This document shows positions 8,787 to 19,119 of a stretch of DNA of 64,000 nt, in pieces. The stretch covers positions 5,022,001-5,086,000 of the forward strand of contig NZ_CP054839.1 of the NCBI RefSeq assembly GCF_018141105.1, written 5' to 3'. The first letter of the stretch is position 1, and every line of letters begins with the position of its first letter. The stretch is from Saccharopolyspora erythraea (lineage in GTDB: Bacteria; Actinomycetota; Actinomycetes; Mycobacteriales; Pseudonocardiaceae). A program made the position numbers and the translations under genes. The notes beneath the pieces are model-generated. The model was not told where the DNA came from. It saw only the letters and a list, made by a program, of their open reading frames with translations, and did no database searches.

Positions 8787-9410
8787 TCAGCCCTCCGGCT
8801 CGCGGCCTTCCTCCAGCACGGCGTCGAGCGTGCGGGCCCACTGCCGGACGATGCCGCGGCGGCGCCTGCTGTCGTCGGTCAGGACGTTGGCCAGTCCCAG
8901 GCCGCGCGCCATGTCCAGGGTCGCCTGCACGGTCTCGCGCACGCCCGGCACCGACTCGTCTACGCCGAGCAGCTCGACCGCCAGCCGGTGCGCCTCCCGG
9001 CCCACCCGCGCCTCCACCGGGACGACCTGCTCGCGCAGCGCCTCGTCGGAGGACGCCGCCACCCACAGCTGGAGCGCGGCGCGGAAGACGGTGCCGGTGT
9101 AGAGGCGCACCAGGATGTCGACCACGCCCTCGGTGCGGCCCTTGCCCCTGGGCAGCTTGGTGATCTGCTCGTGGATCTCGCTGATCCGGGCGTCGGTCAC
9201 GTGCGACACCGCCGCGGTGACCAGGTCCTCCCGCGTCGGGAAGTGGTGCTGGGCGGCTCCTCTGGAGACCCCGGCGCGCTCGGCGACCACCGACACCGTG
9301 GTGCCGGTCCAGCCGTGCTCGGCCAGGGAGTCGACCGCGGCCTCCAGCAGCCGTCGCCGGGTCGCCCGGCTGCGGTCCTGCTGGGGTCCGCGCGCGGCGG
9401 TCGCGATCAC
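8787..9410 (-). CDS. TetR family transcriptional regulator
   Basis: A 207-aa repressor. The N-terminal helix-turn-helix (about residues 15-60; TTVSVVAERAGVSRGAAQHHFPTRED) is canonical TetR, and the C-terminal ligand domain is helical. It is the last gene of the minus-strand AtuA/carboxylase operon, 66 bases after the acyl-CoA dehydrogenase. It is probably a local repressor acting at the palindrome 16310-16335 upstream of the first gene; position at the operon end would make it autoregulated. The ligand is probably an acyl-CoA of the pathway. Both statements are inference. Confidence 0.85.
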   Translation of the reverse strand: MIATAARGPQQDRSRATRRRLLEAAVDSLAEHGWTGTTVSVVAERAGVSRGAAQHHFPTREDLVTAAVSHVTDARISEIHEQITKLPRGKGRTEGVVDILVRLYTGTVFRAALQLWVAASSDEALREQVVPVEARVGREAHRLAVELLGVDESVPGVRETVQATLDMARGLGLANVLTDDSRRRRGIVRQWARTLDAVLEEGREPEG

Positions 9411-9476
9411 CGGTCCTCCTCGTGCTCTAGCCTGCGACCAGCCTAAGTCGCCGGTCGCGGGTGGCGGCTGCCCGGC

Positions 9477-10634
9477 TCAGTACGACCGGGGCAGCCCGAG
9501 CGAGTTCTGGGCCACGAAGTTGAGGATCATCTCGCGGCTCACCGGCGCCACCCTGGCCAGCCTGCACGCGCTCAGCATCGACGCGACCCCGTACTCGGTG
9601 GTCAGGCCGTTGCCGCCCATGCTCTGCACCGCCTGGTCGACCGACCGCACCGCGACCTCCCCGGCCGCGTACTTGGCCATGTTGGCCGCCTCGCCCGCCG
9701 CCTCGTCGTTCCCGCTGTCGTAGAGGTGCGCCGCCTTCTGAGTCATCAGCCGGGCCAGCTCCAGCTCGATCTTGACCTGAGCGAGCGGGTGCGCGAGCCC
9801 CTGGTGCGAGCCGATGGGCGTGCCCCACACCGACCGCTCCTTGACGTAGGAGACGGCCTTACCGAGGGCGTGGCGTGCGGTGCCGAGCGCGAGCGCGGAG
9901 GCCATCACCCGCTCGGGGTTGAGCCCGGCGAACAGCTGGAGCAGCCCGGCGTCCTCGCTGCCGACGAGCGCGTCACCTGGCAGCCGGACGTCGTCGAGGA
10001 ACAGCGAGTACTGCCGGTCGGGGCTCACCAGCTCCATCTCGATGTGCTGGGCCTCGAACCCCGGCGCGTCCTTGGGCACCACGAACAGCGCGGGTTTGAG
10101 CTTGCCGGTCCGGGCGTCCTCGGTGCGGCCCACGACGAGCACCGCGTCGGCGACGTCGATGCCGGAGATGAAGACCTTGCGCCCGGACAGGACCCAGTCG
10201 CCGCCGTCACGGCGCGCGGTGGTGGTGATGCGGTGGGAGTTCGAGCCCGCGTCGGGTTCGGTGATGGCGAAGGCCATCGTGAGCGAACCGTCGGCGAGGC
10301 CGGGCAGCCAGCGGCGCTTCTGCTCGTCGGTGCCGAACCGGGCGATCACCGTGCCGCAGATGGCCGGCGAGACCACCATCATCAGCAGCGGGCACCCGGC
10401 GGCGCTGAGCTCCTCCAGGACGATGGAGAGCTCCGAGATGCCCGCGCCGCCGCCCCCGTGCTCCTCCGGGATGTTCACCCCGAGGTAGCCGAGCTTGCCC
10501 ACCTCCCGCCACAGCTCGGTGGTCTGCCCGCCCGAGCGGGCCTGGCGCACGTAGTAGTCGTAGCCGTAGCGCTCGCCGAGCTCGGCTACGGCGCTGCGCA
10601 GGGCCCTGCGCTCGGCGGTCTCCTCGAAACCCAT
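9477..10634 (-). CDS. Acyl-CoA dehydrogenase
   Basis: A 385-aa FAD-dependent acyl-CoA dehydrogenase of the usual length. It shows the flavin/substrate motif AFAITEPDAGSNSH (about 120-133) and the C-terminal signature QSMGGNGLTTEYG. The ATG at 10634 was chosen over the in-frame GTG at 10679 because GGAGGA lies six bases before it. It follows biotin carboxylase in the operon and probably makes the alpha,beta-unsaturated acyl-CoA that is then carboxylated, as isovaleryl-CoA or citronellyl-CoA dehydrogenases do in Liu/Atu clusters. The exact acyl group cannot be read from the sequence. Confidence 0.88.
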   Translation of the reverse strand: MGFEETAERRALRSAVAELGERYGYDYYVRQARSGGQTTELWREVGKLGYLGVNIPEEHGGGGAGISELSIVLEELSAAGCPLLMMVVSPAICGTVIARFGTDEQKRRWLPGLADGSLTMAFAITEPDAGSNSHRITTTARRDGGDWVLSGRKVFISGIDVADAVLVVGRTEDARTGKLKPALFVVPKDAPGFEAQHIEMELVSPDRQYSLFLDDVRLPGDALVGSEDAGLLQLFAGLNPERVMASALALGTARHALGKAVSYVKERSVWGTPIGSHQGLAHPLAQVKIELELARLMTQKAAHLYDSGNDEAAGEAANMAKYAAGEVAVRSVDQAVQSMGGNGLTTEYGVASMLSACRLARVAPVSREMILNFVAQNSLGLPRSY

Positions 10635-10675
10635 GCTTCCTCCGTCATGACGCTGGTTCTCCGGGCGTCGGGCGG

Positions 10676-12652
10676 TCACTCGGTGCGGACGACGGCGAGC
10701 ACCGCGCCCATCTCGACCTGCTGCCCCGCCGACACTGGCAGTTCGCCCACGGTGCCGTCAGCCGGGGCGGTGATGCGGTGCTCCATCTTCATGGCCTCCA
10801 TCCACAGCAGCGGCTCTCCGGCGCTCACCCGCTGGCCCTCGGTGACCGCGACGCGCGTCACCGTCCCCGGCATCGGAGCGACCAGCGATCCCGCGGGGAC
10901 GTCGGCCGACGGGTCGGGGAACCGTTCGCACCTGGTCAGCGCCACCGGGCCGGACACCGAGTCGACCTCGACCCGGGTCCCGTAGCGGGCGATGCGGAAG
11001 GTCCGGCGCACCCCGGCCTCCTCCAGCACAACGCGCTCGGGCTCGGCCCGCACGAGGGCGACGCCGTCGAACCCCTCGGCGCGCAGGCCGTCGCGGTCCA
11101 GCCGGTAGCCGACCTCGTGCGGCCCGGAAGGCCCGGCGAAGCGCTTGGTCTGCGGCACCGACACCACGTTGCGCCACCCGCTCGGGAGTCCGGGCGCGAC
11201 GGTGGTGTCGCGCCGGTTCGCCGCGGCCTCTGCGAGCGCGGCTGCGAGGGCCGAAAGCGCCTCCGTCCGCTCGTCGGCCAGCGGCCTGGACAGCTCGGCC
11301 AGGCCGTGGGTGTCGAAGAACGACGTGTCGGTGTCACCCGCGCGGAACGCCGGGTGCTCCAGCACGCGCACCAGCAGGTCGCGGTTGGTCTTCAGGCCGT
11401 GGATGCGGGCCCGCGTCAGCGAGTCGGACAACCTGCGCACCGCCTGCGCGCGGGTCGGGGCCCACGAGACGACCTTCGCCAGCATCGGGTCGTAGTGCAC
11501 GCCCACGTGCGAGCCGCTGAGCACGCCGCCGTCCAGGCGGACGCCCGCCGTCCCCGGCACGCCGAACTCGGCGTCCACATCGGACAGCTCGAAGCGGTGC
11601 AGGGTGCCGCTCTGAGGGCGCCAGTCCTCGGCCGGGTCCTCGGCGTAGAGGCGGACCTCGACGGCGTGCCCGCGCGGCGGTGGCGGTTCGCCGGGCAGCC
11701 GCTGCCCCTCGGCCACGGCCAGTTGGGAGGCCACCAGGTCGATGCCGGTGACGCACTCGGTGACCGGGTGCTCCACCTGCAGCCGGGTGTTCATCTCCAG
11801 GAAGAAGAACCGCCCGTCGCCGGTGGCCAGGAACTCCACCGTCCCCGCCCCGACGTAGGAGACGGCCTTGGCCGCCGCGCGGGCGGCGTCGAACAGCCGC
11901 TCCCGCATCCCCTCGTCCACCAGCGGGGACGGCGTCTCCTCCACGACCTTCTGGTGCCGCCGCTGGATGGAGCACTCGCGCTCCCCCACCGCCCACACCG
12001 CGCCGTGGACGTCGGCCATGACCTGGACCTCGATGTGCCTGCCGGACTCCAGGTAGGGCTCGCAGAACACGGTGGCGTCGCCGAACGCCGACAGCGCCTC
12101 CGCGCTCGCCGACTCGATCTCGGAGGGCAGCTCGGCCAGCGCGCGCACCACCCGCATGCCCCGGCCGCCACCACCCGCGGACGCCTTGACCAGCACCGGC
12201 AGGTCGGCTTCGGTCACCTCCACCGGGTCGAGCTCGCCGAGAACCGGCACGCCGGCCTCGGCCATCATCCGCTTCGCGGTGACCTTGGAGCCCATCGCCT
12301 CGATGACCTCGGGCGGCGGTCCGACCCAGGTGAGCCCCGCGTCGAGAACCGCACGGGCGAACTCGGCGTTCTCCGACAGGAACCCGTACCCGGGGTGCAC
12401 GGCGTCGGCGCCGGTGGCACGCGCGGCCGCCACGACCAGGTCGCCGCGCAGGTAGGTGTCGGCCGCGGCGTCGCCGGGCAGGCGGACCGCGAGGTCGGCC
12501 TCGCCGACGTGCGGCGCGCCGGCGTCGGCGTCGGAATGCACCGCGACGGTGGAGATGCCGAGACGGCGGCAGGTGCGCAGCACGCGGCGGGCGATCTCGC
12601 CCCGGTTGGCCACCAGCAGCCTGCGGATCTGGGCGGGTGGGTTGCTCGTCAA
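10676..12652 (-). CDS. Acyl-CoA carboxylase alpha subunit (biotin carboxylase with BCCP domain)
   Basis: A 658-aa protein. The biotin carboxylase domain comprises an N-terminal region starting RRLLVANRGEIARRVLR, an ATP-grasp loop KASAGGGGRGM and the active-site EMNTRLQVEHPVTE. A middle domain and a C-terminal biotinyl domain with MEAMKMEH follow; the lysine between the methionines is biotinylated. It acts with the carboxyltransferase encoded immediately upstream. The AtuA-like gene and acyl-CoA dehydrogenase in the same operon suggest a methylcrotonyl-CoA or geranyl-CoA type substrate rather than acetyl- or propionyl-CoA, but this is inference. Confidence 0.9.
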   Translation of the reverse strand: MTSNPPAQIRRLLVANRGEIARRVLRTCRRLGISTVAVHSDADAGAPHVGEADLAVRLPGDAAADTYLRGDLVVAAARATGADAVHPGYGFLSENAEFARAVLDAGLTWVGPPPEVIEAMGSKVTAKRMMAEAGVPVLGELDPVEVTEADLPVLVKASAGGGGRGMRVVRALAELPSEIESASAEALSAFGDATVFCEPYLESGRHIEVQVMADVHGAVWAVGERECSIQRRHQKVVEETPSPLVDEGMRERLFDAARAAAKAVSYVGAGTVEFLATGDGRFFFLEMNTRLQVEHPVTECVTGIDLVASQLAVAEGQRLPGEPPPPRGHAVEVRLYAEDPAEDWRPQSGTLHRFELSDVDAEFGVPGTAGVRLDGGVLSGSHVGVHYDPMLAKVVSWAPTRAQAVRRLSDSLTRARIHGLKTNRDLLVRVLEHPAFRAGDTDTSFFDTHGLAELSRPLADERTEALSALAAALAEAAANRRDTTVAPGLPSGWRNVVSVPQTKRFAGPSGPHEVGYRLDRDGLRAEGFDGVALVRAEPERVVLEEAGVRRTFRIARYGTRVEVDSVSGPVALTRCERFPDPSADVPAGSLVAPMPGTVTRVAVTEGQRVSAGEPLLWMEAMKMEHRITAPADGTVGELPVSAGQQVEMGAVLAVVRTE

Positions 12653-12665
12653 GGTCGCTCGCCTC

Positions 12666-14264
<1,599 letters not shown>

Positions 14265-14358
14265 ACCCTCTCCCCCGCATGATTCGTTGCGGTCCGGACG
14301 AACCGGCCGTGCCGGCCGGCGGCTGGCGCGGCAACGCCCGCACTGCGCGCTCGACCGA

Positions 14359-16074
14359 TCACAGCAACACCTCCGGGATCTCCACTTCACGTCCGCGCAG
14401 CCATTCGCCGACCGCCTTGGCCTGCGGGTCGAACCGCGCCCGTGCCGCGACCCCTTCGCCGAGCAGCCCTTCCACCACGAAGTTCAGCGCGCGCAGGTTC
14501 GGGAACACGTGCCGCCGGACCGGCAGGCCGGCGGTCTCCGGGAGCAGTCGGCGCAGTTCGTCGACGGTGAGCGCATGCGCCAGCCACCGCCATTCCTGGT
14601 CACTTCGGACCCACACACCGATGTTGGCGTCACCGCCCTTGTCGCCGCTGCGCGCACCGGCTATCCGGCCGAGCGGCACCACGCGAGCGGGACCGCCCGG
14701 CAGCGGCTCGGGCAGCACGGGGCCGGAAACCGGCTCCAGTTCCCGGGTTTCCGACGGAGGCGCGATCGCCACCTGCTCGCCGGAGGGCAGCACGGCGACG
14801 TGCGGCACCTGCTTCGCATCCACATAGGACTCGGTGAAGACACCGTATGGGGAGGCGTCGGCAGGCGGCGCGGTGACGTGGAAGCCCGGATAGCTGGCCA
14901 GCGCCAGCTCCACCGCCGCACCGCTGAACGCCCGCCCGGCGACCTTCGGGTCGGTGTCCTTCACCAAGCAGCGGAGCACCGCGCTGGCCTCCTCCTGCAC
15001 ACCCGCGTCGGCGTTCTCGGTGCGCGCCAGCGTCCAGCGCACCTCGGCGGGCGGCCGCGCGGCGAGCGCGGCGTCGAGCTGGGCCCGCGCCAGCGCGGCC
15101 TTCTCCGCCACGTCGAGCCCGGTCAACACGAACTCGACCTGGTTGTGGAAGCCGCCGAGCCGGTTGAGCGACACCTTGACCTGCGGTGGCGGAGGTTCTC
15201 CCGCCGCCCCGCTGACGCGGACCCGGTCGGGTCCGAGCTGTTCCAGCTCGACCGAGTCGAAGCGGGCCGTGACGTCGGGACCCGCGTAACGCGCGCCCGC
15301 GATCTCGTAGAGCAGCTGCGCGGTGACCGTTCCCACCGTGACCGCGCCGCCTGTGCCGTCGTGCTTGGTGATGACGCTGCTGCCGTCGGCGTGGACCTCG
15401 GCGATCGGGAAACCCGGCCTGGAGAGGTCGTGGCCGGCACGGGTGAGCTCGGTGAAGAAGGAGTAGTTCCCGCCGGTGGCCTGCGTGCCGCACTCGAGGA
15501 CGTGGCCCGCGACGACCGCGCCCGCCAGCGCGTCGTAGTCCTCCCGGCTCCATCCGTGGTGCGCGGCGGCCGCGCCGACCAGCAGCGAGGCGTCGGTGAC
15601 CCGGCCGGTGACCACGACGTCGGCCCCGCCGTGCAGGCACTCGGCGATGCCCCACGCCCCGAGATAGGCGTTGGCGGTCAGCGGCTCGCCGAAACCGAGC
15701 TCGCCGGCGCGCTCGAGCAGGTCGTCACCTTCGACGTGGGTGACCGCGAGGTCCAGCCCCAGCCGCGAGGCCAGCTCCTCCAGCGCGCGGCGCAGCCCGC
15801 GCGGGTTGAGCCCACCGGCGTTGACCACGACCTTGACGCCGCGCTCCAGAGCCAGTCCGAGACCGTCCTCCATCTGGCGCAGGAAAGTCCTGGCATAGCC
15901 CCGGTCCGGGTCCTTCATCCGGTCACGGCCGAGGATCAGCATCGTCAGCTCGGCGAGGTAGTCGCCGGTGAGCACGTCGAGCGGCCCGCCGGTCAGCATC
16001 TCCCGCACGGCGGAGAAGCGGTCGCCGTAGAACCCCGACGCGTTGCCGATCCGCACCGGCTTCCCGGCGGTCAC
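14359..16074 (-). CDS. AtuA-like acyclic terpene utilisation protein (DUF1446)
   Basis: A 571-aa protein of the AtuA family. The N-terminal DUF1446 domain (about 1-450) begins KPVRIGNASGFYGDRFSA. It continues with VVVNAGGLNPRG and a conserved TGRVTDASLLVGAA segment. A C-terminal AtuA-like domain (about 465-571; ARSGDKGGDANIGVW) is fused. These proteins accompany geranyl-CoA and related carboxylases in terpene or branched-chain acid catabolism; their biochemical role is not established to my knowledge. The gene is first in the operon. The GTG at 16074 was chosen because upstream in-frame codons give only low-complexity sequence. Confidence 0.82.
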   Translation of the reverse strand: MTAGKPVRIGNASGFYGDRFSAVREMLTGGPLDVLTGDYLAELTMLILGRDRMKDPDRGYARTFLRQMEDGLGLALERGVKVVVNAGGLNPRGLRRALEELASRLGLDLAVTHVEGDDLLERAGELGFGEPLTANAYLGAWGIAECLHGGADVVVTGRVTDASLLVGAAAAHHGWSREDYDALAGAVVAGHVLECGTQATGGNYSFFTELTRAGHDLSRPGFPIAEVHADGSSVITKHDGTGGAVTVGTVTAQLLYEIAGARYAGPDVTARFDSVELEQLGPDRVRVSGAAGEPPPPQVKVSLNRLGGFHNQVEFVLTGLDVAEKAALARAQLDAALAARPPAEVRWTLARTENADAGVQEEASAVLRCLVKDTDPKVAGRAFSGAAVELALASYPGFHVTAPPADASPYGVFTESYVDAKQVPHVAVLPSGEQVAIAPPSETRELEPVSGPVLPEPLPGGPARVVPLGRIAGARSGDKGGDANIGVWVRSDQEWRWLAHALTVDELRRLLPETAGLPVRRHVFPNLRALNFVVEGLLGEGVAARARFDPQAKAVGEWLRGREVEIPEVLL

Positions 16075-16309
16075 GCGGTCGCCCCGGGGCGGTTCGGGTG
16101 GGTGGCTGTCGCGGCGAACGGCCTGGCGTTTGCCTCGGTGTGGTCCGCGGTTCGTTCGATGCGGTCCGTGGTTGCTTCGGCACGACCCGGCTGGGCGGTC
16201 ACCACCGCCGGACCCGGCCGCCTGGTCGAACCGGCGCGACCGGGTGGCCGGACCGCGCCCGCACTGCGCCCCAACACCATGCGGGACATCGTGGCAGCAG
16301 CCCGCGGAG

Positions 16310-16335
16310 AAAAGCAAGCAATCATGCTTGCTTTT
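16310..16335. promoter_or_regulatory. Candidate TetR operator, 11-bp inverted repeat
   Basis: AAAAGCAAGCA, four bases ATCA, then TGCTTGCTTTT: a perfect palindrome 236 bases upstream of the AtuA-like gene and 142 bases upstream of the divergent S33 peptidase. A T-run makes it look like a terminator, but both flanking genes point away from it. The core fits TetR family sites, and the operon ends in a TetR gene. Confidence 0.6.
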
Positions 16336-16476
16336 TTCCATTCGGGTGACTCGCACCGCCCCGACCACGGACAACTGGGAATGTGGGATCGCGTTCCTAC
16401 TTTTCGCGGTGTGGCGCGAGGCCGATCAGGCGGTTGACTCACGGCCTGCATGCTCGCTCGAAGCTGAGGAGGCAGC

Positions 16477-18252
16477 GTGGGAGTGCCATCCGGCCGTCGC
16501 GGCCGAGTTCTGGGGGTCAGCCGAGTTCCGGGGGTCAGCCGAGTTCCGGGGGTCAGCCGAGTTCTGGGGGTCAGCCGAGTTCCGGGGGTCAGCCGAGTTC
16601 CGGGGATCAGCCGAGTTCTGTCGGTCACGGTGAGCGCGCTGGTCGCGGGAACGAGCCTCGCCGGCGCGCCGGCGACGGCGCGGCCGCTCGCGGGGGCGGA
16701 GCAGCCCGGCGCGTCGGCGACTGCGCAGCAGCCCGACGTGGTGGCGCACGCCGGGCCCGCGGCCGCACCGCCGGTCACCTGGGTCCAGTGCGACGACGAA
16801 GCGCTCTCCGGAGTCTCACCCGGGCAGCGCCACCTGTTCTCGTGCGCGAAGTACCCGGTCCCCCTCGACCACGACGACCCGGGCAAGGGCACCGTCGAGC
16901 TCGCCATGATGCGGCGGGCCGCGGCCGTGCCGGGCCAGCGCATCGGCTCGCTGTTCCTCAACCCCGGCGGGCCGGGCGGGGCCGGCTTCTCCCGGCCGGT
17001 GACCGCTCCGGAGAAGTTCGACCCCGCGGTGCTGAACCGCTTCGACATCGTCGGGTTCGACCCGCGAGGCGTCGACCGCAGCACCCGGCTGCGCTGCTTC
17101 ACCTCCGCCGAGCAGGCCAACGAGGTCTTCGGGCGGATGTGGGCCGTGCCGGTCACCGGCGCGCAGGTCGACAGCACCATGGATGCGTACCGCGACCAGG
17201 GCGCGCTGTGCGGGAAGAACGCAGGTGAGCTGCTTGGGCACATGTCCACCAAGGACGTCGCGCGCGACCTGGACCTGATGCGCCAGGGCGTCGGCGACCA
17301 GCAGCTCAACTACGTCGGCTTCTCCTACGGCACGCTGCTCGGCGCGACCTACGTCAACCTCTTCCCGGAGCGCAGCAGGGCGATCGTCCTGGACGGCAAT
17401 GTCGACCCGGCCCTGCGGACCTCCGACGGCGTGCAGTACGACCGGGAACGCGCCCGGGGCTTCGAGCTCGCCCTCGACGCCTTCCTCAAACGGTGCGCCG
17501 AATCCGCCGACAAGTGCGCGTTCAGCCCGGGTGACCCGCGGGCGAAGTTCGACGAGATGCGCGAGCGGCTGCGCCAGGGTCCGGTGACCATGCCGGACGG
17601 CTCGGCCATCACCCTCGACATGTTCACCGCGGGCATCTCGGGGGCGCTCTACGACACCGACGACTTCCGCGCGATCGCCACCGACCTGCAGATGCTGTAC
17701 CAGGCGATGCACCCGGAACAGGCCGCCGTCGTGCCACCCCGGCCCCTGACCGTACTCGGCAGGCTCACCCACGGTGGCCGCCACGACGGACTGCCGCCGG
17801 CCGACGCCGAGACCTACACCGACGACACCTACTTCGGCGTGAACTGCACCGACAAGCCTATGCCCAGGCACCCGTGGAAGGTGCCCGGCATCGCCGTGCA
17901 GTGGGAGCGGGAGTCGCCGACCTTCGGCCGCTACCAGGCGTTCAGCGACCTCGCGGGATGCTCCTACTGGCCCCCGACGAACCCCGACGTCCACCGCGGG
18001 CCGTGGAGGCACCGCGCGGCGAACCCGGTTCTGGTGCTGGGCAACTATTACGACCCCGCGACGCAGTACGAGTTCTCGCGCCGGATGACCGACCAGCTCG
18101 GCAACGCCCGGCTGGTGAGCGTCGACGCCTTCGGGCACTGCATCCTCGGTGACAGCTCCTGCGCGGACCGGATCACGGCGGCCTACCTGACCGACTTGAA
18201 GGTGCCCGAGCCCGGACAGGTGTGCCGCCCCGACAAGCAGCCCTTTGAGTGA
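16477..18252 (+). CDS. Secreted S33 tripeptidyl aminopeptidase-like hydrolase
   Basis: A 591-aa exported alpha/beta hydrolase of the Streptomyces Tap family. The GTG start has AGGAGG five bases upstream. The signal peptide is unusual: a long n-region made of hexapeptide repeats (GVSRVP and variants, residues 11-46) precedes the hydrophobic core VLSVTVSALVAGTSLAGA and a probable cleavage at ATA. The catalytic serine is in VGFSYGTLLG. The C-terminal TAP-like domain supplies the acid (NYYDPAT) and the histidine (DAFGHC). The oxyanion region NPGGPGGAG is intact. It probably removes N-terminal tri- or dipeptides outside the cell. It is divergent from the AtuA operon. Confidence 0.85.
   Translation: MGVPSGRRGRVLGVSRVPGVSRVPGVSRVLGVSRVPGVSRVPGISRVLSVTVSALVAGTSLAGAPATARPLAGAEQPGASATAQQPDVVAHAGPAAAPPVTWVQCDDEALSGVSPGQRHLFSCAKYPVPLDHDDPGKGTVELAMMRRAAAVPGQRIGSLFLNPGGPGGAGFSRPVTAPEKFDPAVLNRFDIVGFDPRGVDRSTRLRCFTSAEQANEVFGRMWAVPVTGAQVDSTMDAYRDQGALCGKNAGELLGHMSTKDVARDLDLMRQGVGDQQLNYVGFSYGTLLGATYVNLFPERSRAIVLDGNVDPALRTSDGVQYDRERARGFELALDAFLKRCAESADKCAFSPGDPRAKFDEMRERLRQGPVTMPDGSAITLDMFTAGISGALYDTDDFRAIATDLQMLYQAMHPEQAAVVPPRPLTVLGRLTHGGRHDGLPPADAETYTDDTYFGVNCTDKPMPRHPWKVPGIAVQWERESPTFGRYQAFSDLAGCSYWPPTNPDVHRGPWRHRAANPVLVLGNYYDPATQYEFSRRMTDQLGNARLVSVDAFGHCILGDSSCADRITAAYLTDLKVPEPGQVCRPDKQPFE
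16507..16632 (+). repeat. 18-bp in-frame minisatellite in a signal-peptide region
   Basis: Six full copies of GTTCYGGGGGTCAGCCGA (16507-16614) and one diverged copy (16615-16632) run in frame and encode (L/P)GVSRV hexapeptides in the n-region of the S33 peptidase signal peptide. Copies differ only at a CTG/CCG codon, except the sixth, which reads GGGATC. Near identity suggests recent expansion by slippage or unequal crossing over. Confidence 0.92.
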
Positions 18253-18421
18253 GCAGGGGGTCCATGCGCTGGGGCTGGCGGGTTGGGGCCGGTCGGCTCA
18301 GGAGCTGGCCTGCTTTTCGGCGCAGCGGTGGGGTCTCGCGGTGGCGGGGCCGCGTGGCGGCGGGGTCTCGCGGTAGCGGGGCCCCACCACGCCCGGGCAC
18401 GCGAGGCTTGGCGTGGACGGA

Positions 18422-18847
18422 TCAGGCGATGTGGAAGGTGAACCGGACCTTGCCGATCCAGATCTCGTCGCCGTCGGCCAGGCGCTTCCAGTCCACCGGC
18501 CGCCGGTTGAGGTAGGTCCCGTTCAGCGAGCCGCCATCGGCCAGGAAGTAGCGGCCGTCCTGGCGGACCAGCTCGGCGTGGAAGCGGGACACGGTGACGT
18601 CGTCCAGCACGATGTCGCACTCGCGGTGCCTGCCGATCGTCGTGGTGGCACTCGTGATCGCGAACCCCGAACCCTTGTCCGGCCCCCGGTTCACCACCAG
18701 CCACGCCGAGTCACCGACTTCGAGGGTCTGCGGAGCACCCACGAGGTCCTCGGAGGGGCGAGCGGCCGGGATCACCATGCCGGGCCTCGTCGCCTGCACA
18801 CCGGTGGTGTCCGCGGGCGACAGCACGTCGGATCGGGTACGGGTCAT
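18422..18847 (-). CDS. FHA domain protein (GarA-like)
   Basis: A 141-aa protein with an unstructured N-terminus (1-45) and a C-terminal FHA domain (about 50-138). The phosphothreonine-binding signature is complete: IGRHRECDIVLDD, SRFHAEL and GGSLNGTYLN. Domain order and size resemble mycobacterial GarA / corynebacterial OdhI, which bind and inhibit central-metabolism enzymes when unphosphorylated. The canonical ETTS phosphorylation motif is not visible in the N-terminus; an ADTT segment is the nearest candidate. It may therefore be a paralogue with other partners. The ATG at 18847 has GGAGA seven bases upstream. The 169-base gap to the S33 gene holds two copies of a GTCTCGCGGTRGCGGGGCC direct repeat. 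Confidence 0.82.
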   Translation of the reverse strand: MTRTRSDVLSPADTTGVQATRPGMVIPAARPSEDLVGAPQTLEVGDSAWLVVNRGPDKGSGFAITSATTTIGRHRECDIVLDDVTVSRFHAELVRQDGRYFLADGGSLNGTYLNRRPVDWKRLADGDEIWIGKVRFTFHIA

Positions 18848-18998
18848 GATCGTTCTCCAAACGGGCAACACTGCCGGTACGTGGGATGCACACGGGGAAC
18901 GCCGAACACACCGCTTCCCACGGTCGCTGTCGGCTACCACTGCGAGGATGCATGCGCAACGGCACCTCGCGACCGGGCCCTTGGTCCTGACTTGGGGA

Positions 18999-19069
18999 CA
19001 GCCCCAGGCTGGGAGGGGAGGAGGCCCGCTCGCGGAGCGGGCGGGGGGAAGGTCTTTCGGCCTGGGGCT
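18999..19069. repeat. Nested inverted repeats beside the IS element
   Basis: CAGCCCCAGGC (18999-19009) pairs with GCCTGGGGCTG (19059-19069). Inside it CCCGCTC-GCG-GAGCGGG forms a second hairpin (about 19024-19040). The structure lies 50 bases left of the IS630 element and 5' of the FHA gene. Its role is unknown; it could act as a terminator for transcription leaving the transposase gene. Confidence 0.5.
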
Positions 19070-19119
19070 GAGGGGAGGTGGGCGTGAGGGTGGGGCGGTT
19101 GTGGGTCGCGGCTGGACTA

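Noticed and set aside
7184-9163. Plus-strand frame of 659 codons
   Set aside because: Only the 7682-8330 part resembles a protein. The flanks are shadows of minus-strand genes.
16310-16335. Hairpin with T-run read as an intrinsic terminator
   Set aside because: Both neighbouring genes start away from it, so no transcript is expected to end here; an operator fits better.
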